Shown here piece by piece: positions 46,901-59,100 of a stretch of 64,000 bases of DNA. Origin of the DNA: Acanthococcus lagerstroemiae (Eukaryota > Arthropoda > Insecta > Hemiptera > Eriococcidae). The notes under the pieces are model-generated. The model searched no databases. It saw only the letters and a program-made list of their open reading frames with translations, and was not told where the DNA came from. The stretch's first letter is position 1, and every line of letters begins with the position of its first letter. The translations under genes and the position numbers were made by a program. Where the stretch lies: the NCBI GenBank assembly GCA_031841125.1, contig CM063109.1, positions 7,540,321-7,604,320 of the forward strand. The letters are read 5' to 3'.

Positions 46901-47524
46901 GCAGCGCGTCCGTCTGCGGTGCACCCGAATTCCAGGTCGTCGTCGCGACAATGGCGGTTCCCTCGGTCAGTAGGGTGCGCCGTAGTGGCCCTTGAGGACA
47001 GCGCGCACCGACACGGTCGACGAAATGGGGGCTCGGGCCAGCCTCAATACGTCCGCACCAGCAACCCGACGATATGCTAGAGATGGTAGTTTCTGGGTTA
47101 CGAATGGCGAGGGGCGGTGTCTGGGGAGCCAATTGGGCATGCGTGCATCGCCTTACGCTCCACTATAGTAATAATAATAATAATAAATAAGTAAAACTAA
47201 AAGTAAAAAAAAATTGTGTTGGTTCCCTTAATAGTTCATTTTGGTTGAGTATCAATGCCTTCGCACAAACAAGCGGTTAGCTACGAGCCTGCGGTAAGTA
47301 TACCTATCTGTACTAATGAGCGGTCCATTTCAGTCGTAAAATTACGGATTAGAAGTATCTTATTGTCCTTATTTAGGTGATAATATGAATTCAAAAGGTT
47401 TCATCTTACCTTTAAGATTTAAATAGTAATTTTCTATGTCATCAAAATGTGTGACAACAACTGGCTGGTAGCTATTCACTATTTTTAAGTTGATAAATAT
47501 GGTCACACAGTGAAATACATTCAT
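36234..47524 (-). CDS. S4: secreted two-module protein, transposon-swollen introns
   Basis: Four exons, 47524-47410, 43617-43030, 36809-36765 (45-nt microexon) and 36604-36234, are joined in phase 1 throughout and give 373 codons (372 aa). The order and sizes mirror S3. Exon 1: MNVFHCVTIFINLKIVNS leader and VVVTHFDDIENYYLNLK. Exon 2, module A: DPIPSLISKERGDLCKSIL, a basic PPRKKRSVFKKIF patch, YRYFYVQTS, EHVFPCLARKI, QYFIAFGRKNDTWFVF, LAEVLP and LESYYVRQRED. Microexon: EIAEPVNFWNPLSFL. Module B: DPICDRSSNEKLRMCALVL, IKVSFYD, DDTVIGC, LTYYLSLSY, RSVFVY and YLDNYIKDLTVLG. Intron 2 (6.2 kb) and intron 1 (3.8 kb) hold TIR elements, a Tigger relic and a LINE; the S3 counterparts are 0.5 and 0.66 kb. 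Expression across such introns is untested. Confidence 0.75.
37383..38012. mobile_element. TIR element with GGAGCAATATTCC ends
   Basis: Left GGAGCAATATTCCAAAACGG and its continuation CCTCTGTCCA are inverted at 37984-38012 with one or two mismatches (TIR about 35 bp). The TTCCAAAACGGCC word also occurs twice inside (near 37557 and 37788). It lies in intron 2 of S4. No transposase. Confidence 0.65.
38375..41012 (-). mobile_element. Decayed pogo/Tigger transposon
   Basis: The ends ACCTCGATTATCC are inverted, with TA at both borders. On the minus strand the start of a transposase is visible (MCDRKRKKVVITVEETLKAR, a Psq/CENP-B type DNA-binding start, about 39018-38960). Its C-terminal tail is also visible (DVNEWTANDDAEKFQDFSDD, then EIALRYISQQ, about 38860-38620). 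The catalytic middle is deleted. A second TIR element (39133-40880) is inserted in it. It lies in intron 2 of S4. Confidence 0.65.
39133..40880. mobile_element. TIR element with repeated GGGATAGATGCCAC motif
   Basis: TAGGGTGGTT opens and AACCACCCTA closes the unit. GGGATAGATGCCAC or close variants occur at about 39221, 39246 and 39624, and inverted near 39580 and 40840. This gives a striking subterminal repeat. A sequence related to the 20319-20867 family (CAGGGCTCGGATTCATATG, 39716) is embedded. No coding region. Confidence 0.55.
41049..41198. mobile_element. MITE with CCCGATGCGCA ends, copy 2
   Basis: It begins CCCGATGCGCAAAATCC and ends TTGCGCATCGAGGG, with GGGTAACT repeats between. It belongs to the same family as 32668-32793 and 53786-54007 and lies in intron 2 of S4. 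Confidence 0.7.
41200..42960. other. Intron sequence without a supported gene
   Basis: Most of this is unassigned AT-rich DNA. Part of it (about 42250-42390) resembles the poly-A/G-run repeat found at 53 and 56 kb: CAACTTGTTAGATTTTCCC, a G run, and an end at ACGTCCCTGG. Confidence 0.45.
43897..47187 (+). mobile_element. R1-type LINE, 5'-truncated, long intact ORF
   Basis: An uninterrupted 961-aa frame (43934-46819) starts directly at an (AAT)n tract. It has most of an apurinic-type endonuclease (RVIVAGDFNAKSTEWHSG, GSDHRYITF), then a reverse transcriptase (KAPGPDLIPN, SYRPICLLDTVGKVFE, SLDIKNAFNSI, GVPQGSVLGP, CYADDTLVV), and a C-terminal CCHC-type finger (CTHCDRGAEDTPWHTLFEC). The first part of the endonuclease and any ORF1 are missing. 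A 3' UTR of about 350 bp ends in a second (AAT)n run at 47168-47187. GC content is far above the surroundings. It is inserted in intron 1 of S4, opposite to its transcription. Confidence 0.88.
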
Positions 47525-48372
47525 TTTTGTAACATTTTAAATATTCATCATGGGCTTACGATTTTTCCTGGAAAATAAACTTTGTTAGCCGAGAGTACGC
47601 CCTTATACTTTATCTGTGTGTATACTAAAGGAATTTTGTAATTATACAAGATGAGTAATCAACACTGTGGTAGCTGATATATGTTTCTGTATAATGTAAT
47701 ATCTGTGTGATGAATGGAAATGAAAAATGGTTCTTCAGCAACAAAAGTTTCAACCATGTTCAAACAACTTGCCAGTTTCATAATTATCATACCTACGAAT
47801 ACATTAAGCGTTCATTGTTTTAAACAATATTCTAGTTGTTCCCGTTCACGTTTGGCTGCGAAGAGCGTATTTAAGAGCTTAGTCAATATTAGGCGCGCAT
47901 CTGCGAAGGGGTGGAGAGGTGCTATGGAGGCTATATCCCAAGGAAGTTGTTTAGTCTACTTTCTGCAATTATTTTTCGCTTGCTGTACTCGCTAGTATTG
48001 AGTTTTGCTTTTCAGTTATTGTAACCCATTCCAGAAAAGATGTCGAGGTTCACGCTTGGTCAACATCTATCAGAAGATTGGATGTTTAGCCGCATCATAA
48101 AGATAAGTTAAATATCTTGCAGCCCCAGACATTTTTGTACCTTAATAAGATAAAAGTACGTTTTTCAACCGAGTTAAAATGAGCAATAAAGTTCAGAATC
48201 TCAAAATTATCGAATACCTGATTTAAATGCTACGAGATGACGATGACGATAACTTCTATAGCTTTCTTTTATATATATGACGGTTATCGTCTCTCTCTCT
48301 CGAAAGGGGGGCTAAAATATATCTCTAGCATTCGAATAATTTTCAAAACGGACTCATCTAGAAAACTAAGAG

Positions 48373-49232
48373 TAAGGTGTCCGAATATCGACCACCTTTT
48401 TGAAAACCGTCATCAAATTCGAACCGTTTGAGTTAGAAACTTCCAAAATGGCTTAAAAAATCCCTTCAAGTTTCTAGTTTGAGTACCCAAATGGTTGAGG
48501 CCCAAAATTAATTTTCCATATTTTTTATGATTTTTTAAGCGAAGGAACCCAAAATTTGAATTTCAAAATTTGAGTCCCTAATTCCGACCACCTGTACAAT
48601 TGAGAAGAAAACAATCACCCTATTACCTCATAGAAATAATTTTGTTATTTTAGACATTTAGACAGCTTTTAATGTAGTTAATGGGACCCAAAATAATTTG
48701 GATACTTTTAAAAACCCTGCTTCTTTTTTCAGCACGCATCGAACCGCAGCAAGCATCATTTTTTTGCTCCATGTCGAGTTTTTCGGCTCAGGTCTCGGCA
48801 TTTCTAGAAGAAATCCTCATAAAAATTATCAACAATATCATAACAGCAGGTGGTCGGATTTAGAGCAACCTCCAACAAAAACTTTGATCAAAAATTCTTT
48901 GTACTTACTGGGATAAATTTGTAGAACCGACTATACCACTTGATAGAGAATTATTTCCTCTTTTGAAAGACGTAATTCAAAAAATTTGACATCAAACACA
49001 TTCCTTCCACGATCACAAAACACCCAGGGCGCGGATTATAGGTTGGCGAATTCAATTTTCAAATTTTTTTTATTTTCTCAACGAGTTTTGGCTTTAGGGA
49101 TGTCAGGTAGATCTCATTATGTTTTTCTGTGGAAAAGGAATATTAAAATTTTTTTCCCGTAGATCGCGCCATTAGCCGACGAAATAGGTGGGTGGTCGGA
49201 TTTACAGCACTGATCGATATTCGGTCACCTTA
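48373..49232. mobile_element. TIR element with TAAGGTGTCCGAATATCGA ends
   Basis: The left end TAAGGTGTCCGAATATCGA is inverted at 49214-49232 with one mismatch. GACCACC words occur near both ends and inside. The homologous flank of S3 (near 33170) runs through without it, so it inserted after the duplication. No coding capacity. Confidence 0.7.
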
Positions 49233-49312
49233 CTATCAAAATAGAAGTTTATTTAATCACCTAGTTCGAATATTTTATCTGAATTTACAAATTTATTAAA
49301 TTAGGTACCTAG

Positions 49313-50836
49313 ATAAACCCGGACAAAACTGAGATCACTCTTTTCACCTGTAAAACGAAATAAGGAAAGGATTTGATCATGGTGCAATACAAGGGAAGAC
49401 CGTTAGCCCTCACAGGAAAGGTGAAGTACTTATAGGAGTATATCTTGATGAAAAACTCTCCTGGATGGATCACGTCTCAGATAAAATGGGGAAAGGGATT
49501 GATGCTCTTTGGGCTTGCCGCATCTATATCGGCAAGACCTGGGGACTCTCTCCCAAATTAATGCACTGGATATATACCGGTGTAATACGTCCCAGAATCA
49601 CATATGCGGCCATTGTGTGGTGGGGCCGGGTCCACCTAGCCAAAGTCAGAGAAGAACTAGACCACCTGCAAAGGTTCGCGTGCGTGATGACAACGAGGGC
49701 AATGAGTACAGCGCCGACAAAGGCACTGGAAAGGCTCCTAAACTTGCCACCACTTCACACTGCTATAAAAGCAGTTGCGATAATGGGGGCTTATCGTCTG
49801 GGCCAACCAAACATTCAGGCCCAAGAAACAGGCCACAGAAGGATATGGGAGATGGCGGGGACGATAGACAAATGCTTTGGGATGTCAAAGGATAGAATTG
49901 CGATGAAACACTTCTTTGACAAGTCGTACCGTGCGCTAATACCCACACGAGAGGCTTGGGAAAAGAGGTGGCCGAGCATTCTACGAAAAGAGGAGAATGG
50001 GTGGTTCGCAGATGCCTCTAAGAATGACCAAGGTGTAGGAATCGGAATCACGAATGCAAAAGGCGCTGACAACCGTTCAGTGGCACTGGGCGAGGGCGTC
50101 ACTATCCTCCAAGCAGAGATAATGGTGATCACGGTGACCATTGATAGAAGCCAGCAGAAGAGCCTTGTTAATAAGTAGATTCATGCCTGTACAGACAGTC
50201 AATCGGCTATTAAGGCACTATTGTCACACCAAACTACATCCCTGGTGGTGGCGAAGTGTGTTAACAAACTATACACCCTTGCTCAGGAGAACCGTGTCAC
50301 CATACTATGGACACACCGGGACACCGCGGCATAAAAGGGAACATGATCGCTGGCAAGCCAGCGAAGGAGGGCATATAAAAAAGGAACTGGCAACACCCAG
50401 GCCGTGTCTTCCTGTAGCATACAGCATCATAAAATCCAAAGTAAAGGCTTGGATAAGTAAGCAGATGGAAATGCACTGGCGGTTGATTGGCCAGTGGCAT
50501 AAACGTCAGCAAAACACTGATAGGGGACACCCCAGTAAGTACGCCAAGTTCCTATTAGGGCTTGAGAGGAAACATGCAAGGCTCATGGTCAGACTACTAG
50601 CTGGTCATGCGGCCACAAAACACATGTGGTATAAAATAAGAGTGGTGAGAAGCGGCTTCTGTAGGTACTGTAGAGAAGAGGAAGAAACCTCGATCCATAT
50701 CACATGTCAATGCCTAGCAATAGCCAGGACAAGACGCAAAGCACTGGGACTAGAGTATCCAGCACCCAGTGAAGTCAAAGGGGTAGAGTTCAGTAAAATT
50801 CTCACTTCGGCTATAAAAGTGAGACTACTGAGCTGA
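49313..50836 (+). pseudogene. LINE relic with RNase H and C-terminal domains
   Basis: It starts in the post-catalytic part of reverse transcriptase (IGVYLDEKLSWMDHVSDKMG, RPRITYAAIVWWGR). It continues into an RNase H-like segment (GWFADASKNDQGVGIGI, ALGEGVTILQAEIMVI, ACTDSQSAIKALLSH) and a C-terminal finger region (GFCRYCREEEETSIHITCQC). The frame changes near 50150 and again near 50330, so it is inactive. The RNase H domain suggests the I/R1/LOA group of LINEs. It lies between S4 and S5. Confidence 0.75.
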
Positions 50837-50947
50837 TCCTTAACAGCAACCTGAGGAATAGTGCAATGGACTACAAAGTCTGAGCGCACCTCACACAAAT
50901 GAAAATAACTAACCAGTAGTTTGCTACACATTTAATTGCTATTTTCA

Positions 50948-53124
50948 CTAGAGTACAGTCAAATTTTTAATATAATTTTGGAGATATTTCATATTATCCC
51001 CGGTGACATTGTATACGAACACCGATTTCTCTTTAACATAGCTTAGTGATAAATAGTATTTTACTGGTTGTTCAGTTTGTTTACTTTTCCCATTACAACA
51101 GATCGCCGATTCTTGATAATTTTTCTTATCCAGGTTTTCCAAGTGAAATGAGACTTTTATCGTCTGACACTCGTCATCAATACTTGTTGGTGAGTTGGCA
51201 ACATAATCAACTTCTTCTTTGTATTGTGGTAAACCCATAACCAAGGCGCACATTCTTTGTTTCTCGCTCTTACTTAAATTACAGAGGGGATGTTCATTCG
51301 AGTTACCTTGAAATACAAAGCAATAAAAATATATGGTATAGGACACTGCATATTGTATTTTTATAGGCAAACTCAGAAAGTTAAGTATCATGATGCAGTG
51401 CACTATAATTTATGTGTGCGTCTATATTGAAAGGGCCCATTTCGTCGATCATAGTGTTGGCTCATAGCCATTTTTCTAAATGTCGATCAAAGAAGCGCTC
51501 AGGGTTTTTAGCACTTTGATAATAGGAACTCTGTCTCCACTTAGAAAAATCTGAAAAAAATATCTTTCTGCGATGCTGCAGAGCCGGTCAAGGTCTCATT
51601 CGGAAGGTAATTTTGTCCAGTATAACCCCCTCCCCCCAACTTCATACCAACAAAGTGGACCCTTTTGATAGAGACGTACATAATAAGTAAGCTCTATCGT
51701 CCACCTATACACAGGTGTATATAATTAATATCCGGTTGGTTATTATAGTAAAATAACGGTGATATTTTTGTTTTCGCCTGAATATCTCATGAACTACAGT
51801 ATTTGAAGTACATATAACTAATTCTACCTTTTACACTTATTAAATATAATGTGTCCCCTCCCCTAATGGTGTAAAATTGGGACATAAAATACGAATGTCA
51901 ATTGCCGGTCGTGGCTGTCTTCAGTCGTATTTCAGTGAACATATCATTCTCGTTTACATTCTTGCCTTCCTCATTATAGTGAACAAATGCCATATATCAG
52001 TGTACCAGGATTGTAGAAGTAGTTCACAAGTTTTCTCATTTTAATCATCAGTTTTGCCAATTGAGAAAATTAGTCCCCAGTTGTTGGGTCCTCCAGCATG
52101 GTGATTTTTTAACCAAACAAAGTTCCCAAATTTCCGAGTTCTTTACGTCGATAGTCCGTTCCTGGGATCGCTGAATCGGTTTAAGAGTTCCCCCCCCCCC
52201 TTCCTGTTACCTTCGATGCTCCACAGGGGCTAGTCTTTAATAACTCCAAGTTCCTAGATTTATCAAGTTCTAACTTGAAATTTGTGGAAATTCGAGTAAT
52301 TGAATCTTGGTGGAACCATGAGGATTAAGGGGAGGGAAGAAATAACCTCTGAACTGGATTCAGCGACCCAAAAAAACCCTATTACAGAGTGTCTACTGGA
52401 AATGAAACCACTCAAAACCGGAGAATAGCATGAAAGTATGAAAATGGCATGATTTTTTACAATTTTGTAAAAGCATGAATTTTCAGATTTCAACTCTAAA
52501 ACTTTTTCGATTTAAAGTTTGTGTCTTTTTATTTATTACTATTATGATTTAAGTATCTTATTAGAATGAAACTGCCAAAAAAGCGTATGAAATTTCCCAT
52601 AAAACAAGTATATACAAGGGGGGGGGGGCACTTTTTAAAGAAAATTTGAAGCATGAGAAATTGCATGAAGAAACAAGAACATAGTACGAATTTTCATTTT
52701 CTGAAACTGGTAGACACCATGTACTGTTCTAGCGTAGTTACAGTCAGTCCCTAAGACATTCAGAGACGAAATTTGACTTTCAGTTTGGTGGGGGGGGGGG
52801 GAGTTGGAAAAGGGAAACTTCCCGACAAATATTTTTTGAAAAATAAAAATTCACCGACAAAATTTTTTTCAATTTGAAAATTTGCTGATTTTTCAAACAA
52901 AATTTTTTAATTAAAAAAAACAGAAAAAAAACGTTTTTTGAAAATGAAAAATTCAAATGAATAGTTTCAAAATTTGCCAATTGCCAAATTATTGAGGGTG
53001 TTTCATCCCACCCCCATAGTTTCGTCCCTGCAGATGCAGATTGGAACCTTATCCCCCAAGCACTCACATTTGTGCACATGAGCATACTTTAGTTGTTATT
53101 CAGCGACGTACCAAAGACTTTTTC

Positions 53125-53180
<56 letters not shown>

Positions 53181-56100
53181 GGGGGGCAAATATGGTGGAC
53201 GTCTCAACTGATAACTCAACATTTCCAAGTATCAAAGTTTAAAAAAAAAAAAAACTTCTCCAACTGATTCAATTCAAAAGTTCCAAATTTCAAAACAAAA
53301 AAAAAACTTTCGACTTGTTGGATTTTTCCAACCTCTTAACTCAATTTGTACCAGCCCACACCGGGCTAAGGAAAAGACAGAGAAAATTACGCGTCAATGT
53401 GACGGAGAAATGTGATGAGGCGATAAGGGTACTCGGCACAATGCGCTCTTGTTCATGCTCCGCTACGAATTCCCAGCACTCAAGAATTTTTATTTGAAAA
53501 TGAAGAATGTAAGGCGCGTGTAAGAGGTACAAACATTTCAGAATTCTAATTTAAAAATTTCAAAGAAATTATTTAAATTCTGATTCTATAAAAGTGTAAG
53601 AACTTCTGGGCTAAGGTTGGGTAGGGGTAAATATCCCCCTGTGCATTAAATTCGGCAGAATACAGCCTCGAGGAATTTAAATGGAAGATACATCCAATTT
53701 TCAATAAGATCCATCGTCGTGGCATTTAGTTTTTCGAATTTCAAAACTGCGCTCAATTTAATATCAGTTATACCTAGTGTCTGTTCCCGATGCGCAAAAT
53801 CCTACCAATTACCCGGGTAACTAAAGGGGAACAAGGGTAATCAAAGGGTAACCGAGGGTAACAAATGGCTAACTTTTCCGCCGCGGGTAGCCAGAGAGTT
53901 ACTAAAGGGGAACAAGGGTAATCTGAGGGTAACTCGAAAGTAATAAATGGGTAACATTTCCGCGGATAACTAAGAAACTAGAGGGTAACTTTTGATTGCG
54001 CATCGGGTTATCCAAGGGAGTCTCACGTTTTTCGTATATTCAATACCGATTTAAAAAACTCATGCAACTATTAATTTTGTCGTTAATTTTGTCGGATTTG
54101 TTCATCGTGGATTTGTTTTTGTCCATTTTGGTGTGCTAACTGCTATGCCTTACAAGTACAAGTATGAAACAAACTGAGGGCCTGCCGTTGGCCCGATTTT
54201 ACCGTTGTGTTCTATTAGATGTACATTTTATTCATGATTTCAAGAACAACAATAAATTTTCAATCGCCAAAAAGAAATCGACAACAAATTATAAGTTCAA
54301 AATAAGTGTTAATACCTATTTTATGTTAATTACCCATTTATAAATAATAATTTTTATCGTTTACCGGGTCCTTTCGAGAGAAATTTGTATAATTGAGTCC
54401 ACCATCCCGGATTGGTATCAGGTTCTGTAAAATTAAAAATGAAACATTAATTCTGTTGACTCAGGTTTGTTCTTAAGCGTTTATACTTTGGGGTAAATAC
54501 CTGCAGCTTCTCTTTGCTCCGCATAATATTTTTCCAATTCAGTATTATCTTCGAAAGAAACTAAGTCTGGCAGGGCTTCAGCCAAGGCTTGAAGAAATAT
54601 TAAGCCTTTTTCATCCTGGTTAAACACTAACCAGACGTCTGTTTTATGTCCGAAAGCAATAAAATGTTGTACTATGATTCTGGAAAATATTTCTCTGGCT
54701 AAACAGGGGAACATGCGTTCCTCAAAACTGCTACCGATGTTCTTGTCTACTGTAACGTACTGGTTACTATAAGTGTAAATAGCTTCATAGCTGGAAGTCA
54801 GAGGAAACTTTGGTGGAGAGAGAGCGCTTGTTGATGATGTGATGGGAGAGGATCTTTCAGGAGGAGAGTTACGAGGAGATGGTGGAGAAGAATTTCTTTT
54901 TGTTTCTGGCACGGGAATATCAATTGGCATGGAAGGATTAAACTTCATAGTCGAAGACTCGCCAGTGGGAGAGGATGTAGGAGAATTTGATGTGGATTTT
55001 CCAGTCGACTTTGTCCTGCGCTGATAATTTATTTCGAAAATTTGGTTCGATAGTATCTCGTCCTGTATATTCAGATCTGTTTTGTCTACATATTCCTCTG
55101 AAAATATAGTTGTAAAGTCGTGAGTTGAGAATATAGTTCTACAAAGCTCCTCTAGTTGTTCATCTTCTAATTCCGGAATCGGATCCTTGGGCTTAGGCTC
55201 GGCGTTAGGTTCATCCTTGAAATCGGGAATCGGATTCTTAGGCTTAGAACTCCGAGTCGGTGACATAGGTTGTTTTTCTGTAGAATTAATAATGTGTTTT
55301 ATAAATTAATAACTCGCCCAATACCCACTAAAATTCAAAAAGGAAAATTTTTATGAAGTGTAAATAGAAGGCACCGTAGTTGATAGTATTTTCAGAGAGC
55401 AAAAATCTCTGTAACAAAGATATGTTGAAGGCGAATTATTTTTCGCAAACTGTATTGCAGTAGGTACTGTTACAGAAGTTTTTTTTTCAAAGGTAGCTAG
55501 TCATCTGGAAGTTCTAAATTTATTGTTTCCTAAACTTTGCTGTTCTATAGTTCTACAGGTTAGAGAGTTGAGACATATTTTGTGGCTTTCGCGGCTAAGT
55601 AGCATCAGTGGCAAATCTAGAAATTTTCCAAGGAGGGTGTTTTGAGCCGTAATCAGTTTTTTGTATTTTCATTTTACTTTAATTTCATTTTCGGTAGGTA
55701 GTCGCTATTTCTCAGTTGATTCTTGATATATTTTGAAGTCCACACAGAACTACAACGCTGCAGGTGTATACGTTCACATTTTTATATAACGTGCTTTCGT
55801 AATGTTTTTTCTTCTTCTTCAGCCCGAAGGGGGTGTGTCCGAACCCCCAAAACCCCTCCCATAGATTCGCCACTGAGTAGCATTGAACCTTCATATGATC
55901 CTCGAACAACGACTAAAAATATTTTACCATACGGGATCTATAGGCCAATAAAGGTTATTAGAAATTTGAAACTTTCTGATGGCTTAGGCCATTTCAAATA
56001 AGAGCTCTTCGTTTGCTGAGTTCAGTGACGTAACAAAGAGTTTTCGGGAGAGTGGGGGGGGGGCAAAATTGTGAAATTCGCAAGTGACTCAGCTCAAAAT

Positions 56101-59100
56101 TCCCAAGCATTAAAATTCTTTTGTGTTGGCAAAAAAAAAAAAAACCTTTTAATTTGTTGGTTTTCCAACTTTTGATCCATCTACTAAAATTTCTCAGCTC
56201 TGGTGGAGGCTTCCGTCTCCCCCTCATTTTCATCCCTGACTGAAATCCCGATCTGCAGGGGTTGACATAATTTTGACCTGCGTCAATTTTGCGAATTTTG
56301 ACACGGTACCTATATTGACATTTATTCAACCAATTCGAGCACTCCGACGCAGTTTTGACTTACTCACTTTTGACTGATCAATTCTGCTATACAAGTGGGC
56401 GGAGCCTACGTGATTGTCAAGGACCGACACTATTTTGACACAAAAAGAGTGTCAAGAATATCTTTTGATATTGATTTTGCAGATCGGATGGTAAATTTTC
56501 TCAACTGATAAGTAAAAATTCCTACAGCTTTCCCCTATCGGCACGTCCCTGGCGGACTTTATTATTAATTTCACTAATTTAATTACGAAATTGGTGAGTA
56601 TACCTACCAGAGATAGGCTCGAAGGTGGTGCAGTTGTATAAGTATAAGAGAAAAGAATAATTCCCTAACCTGAGCCTCATTGTCTCACCATTTAAATTCG
56701 TGAATGGCGCATACCTATGTGATATCTTTGTCCCGATTCAAACACGTAGATGCGTTTATAGGCACACATTTTATGTAAATGGTACCTACCTACCCAAGGA
56801 TTGAGGACTGCCTCCGCACCTGAAGCTTGAGTCCCCGTTGAATGATGAAGTAAGACCCTGTCAGATTATTCGAAATGTTTTCATAAATAATGTTCAAAGC
56901 TCACCTGGGGAGTCCCTCTGAGTCACCTAAAACCGATGGATGGTATAGGTACATACTTATTATAACAAAAGTGTTCTGGCTAACTAAACTGTCCACAAGT
57001 ATGGTCTCCTCGACAGGAAAATTTACTAGCAGTGTTCTGACTGGTGGATAGTGCTGATACAAGGAGGACAAAGTACATAGCCTACTCATTGCCGATTAGT
57101 TCTTAACATTCGTGACTTGTTAGATTTTAGCCACACTTATTTAGTTAAAGCGACTGATAATTTTTACTGACATACCCGAAATGTATCAATCGCCATTCTG
57201 TGGAGTAAATCGCCGAGATAAAGAATGAAACCTTTCGAACGTACCTTCGTAACCTTGATGCTACTGCTAGTACTGACTACTCATTGTGGAAAGCGACGAA
57301 ACGAATCAAAAGACCAAACGCTCAAACTCAGCCCATTCGAAAGGAGGACGAAAACTGGGCGAGAACTGCGGAAGAGATGGCTGAAACCTTTGGCAGGCAT
57401 CTGGAGCGTACCTTCCAACCTAATGATATTCAATCAGATCTGGAAGTGCAGCCATACGAAAAGCGTGAATGCGATAGAAGCTTAGGATACTTTTCTCCGA
57501 AGTTAGTACAAGAAGCAATCCACAAAAATTTAAACGCTCGAAAAGCTCCGGGACGAGAAAAAATAACCGGCCGCATGCTGAAAGAGTTACCGCATAAAGG
57601 GGTGGTCCAACTTACAACCATTTACAACGCCATCCTGAAATTGAAGTACTTTCCTGCCGACTGGAGGAAAGCTGAAGTAATCATGGTTCTTAAACCAAAT
57701 AAGCCTGCTGATCGCCCAGAGTCATATCGCCCAATAACTCTACTAGCGGTGATGAGTAAACTGTTCGAAAAATTATTACTTCATAAGCTGCTACCCATAA
57801 TTGAGGAAAAACACCTAATCCCAGATTTTCAATTCGGCTTCCGGCGTCGACACTCCAGCATAGAACAAGCTCACGTAGTAGTACGTAAAATCAGCGAAGC
57901 TCTCGAAGGTCGCAAATACTGCTGTGGCTTGTTCCTGGACATAGCGCAAGCGTTTGATCGCGTGTGGCACGAAGGCCTACTATTTAAGCTACAGAAAATA
58001 ATACCCGCTGAATACTGCGAACTCATCAAATCCTACCTGGACGGACGTTCTTTCCAAGTGAGAGTTAACGACGCCAAATCTAGCTGGTACCGTGTTCAGG
58101 CTGGCGTCCCGCAAGGAAGCGTGTTAGGGCCGGTCTTGTACCTATTATACACAGCGGATATGCCAACCTCCGACGAAGTCAGCACAACTGTATTCGCCGA
58201 CGATACCGCACTCCTCTCAACGTCCTGTGACATTGGAGAAGCAACCACAATGGTACAACGACACGCCAGCAAAGTCTCGCAATGGATAATGCGCTGGAGA
58301 ATTAAAATGAACGCGTCCAAGTGCTCCCACGTGGTATTTTCTTTACGACCGCATTCCGAGCTCCCTCTGCAGATAGGGGGAGAGGTCGTACCGAGGGCCA
58401 ACTCGATCAAATATCTTGGAATGCATATAGATACTGGGCTAACATGGGGAAATCACATCAAAGCCAAATGTGATATCCTGAAGAAATTAACGAAAAAGTA
58501 CTTCTGGCTCATAGGAAGAAACTCTGTCCTAAGCCTTGAAAATAAGAGGCTGATTTATCTCTCTGTTTTCAAGCCAATATGGACCTACGGTATCGCTCTA
58601 TGGGGCACGGCCAGCCGAACCAATGTTCATAAGATTCAAGTTCGGCAGAACTACATCCTACGGACTATCACCAACGCGTACCGGTATACACGGAACGACG
58701 ACCTCCACCACGATCTAGATATTCGAACTGTACAAGAAGAAATCGAACGCTCAACTAGCCAGTACGAGAGACGGCTCCACAATCACGTTAACGCCACAGC
58801 AATCGGACTCCTAGATAACTCCGAGGACGTCCGTAGACTGCGAAGAACACGCCTACCCTTTTAACTAGTTCTATTGACTAGTGTAGTTATACGTACAGTT
58901 AGATACCATGTACTAGGGTAGTTACTGTAATTAAATAAATATATTAAAAAAAAAAAAAAATTCTGTGGAGTCTCCTATATAGCTTGAGAACTTACGAAAT
59001 TAGAAAGCATATCATTTGGCTTACCTACCATTGCTTCTAAGCTTTCGATAATAATATTCCTCCATGTCTTCGAAACGTGTGACAATAACGGGCTTAAAGC

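Larger units (their letters stand above)
35131..49300. repeat. Segmental duplication, copy 2 (contains S4), expanded by insertions
   Basis: This matches 29521-33230 in the same orientation, but is about 10 kb longer because of an hAT element, several TIR elements, a Tigger relic and an R1-type LINE. The alignable blocks are 35131-35187, 36144-36900, 42960-43815, 47315-48372 and 49233-49300. Confidence 0.75.
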
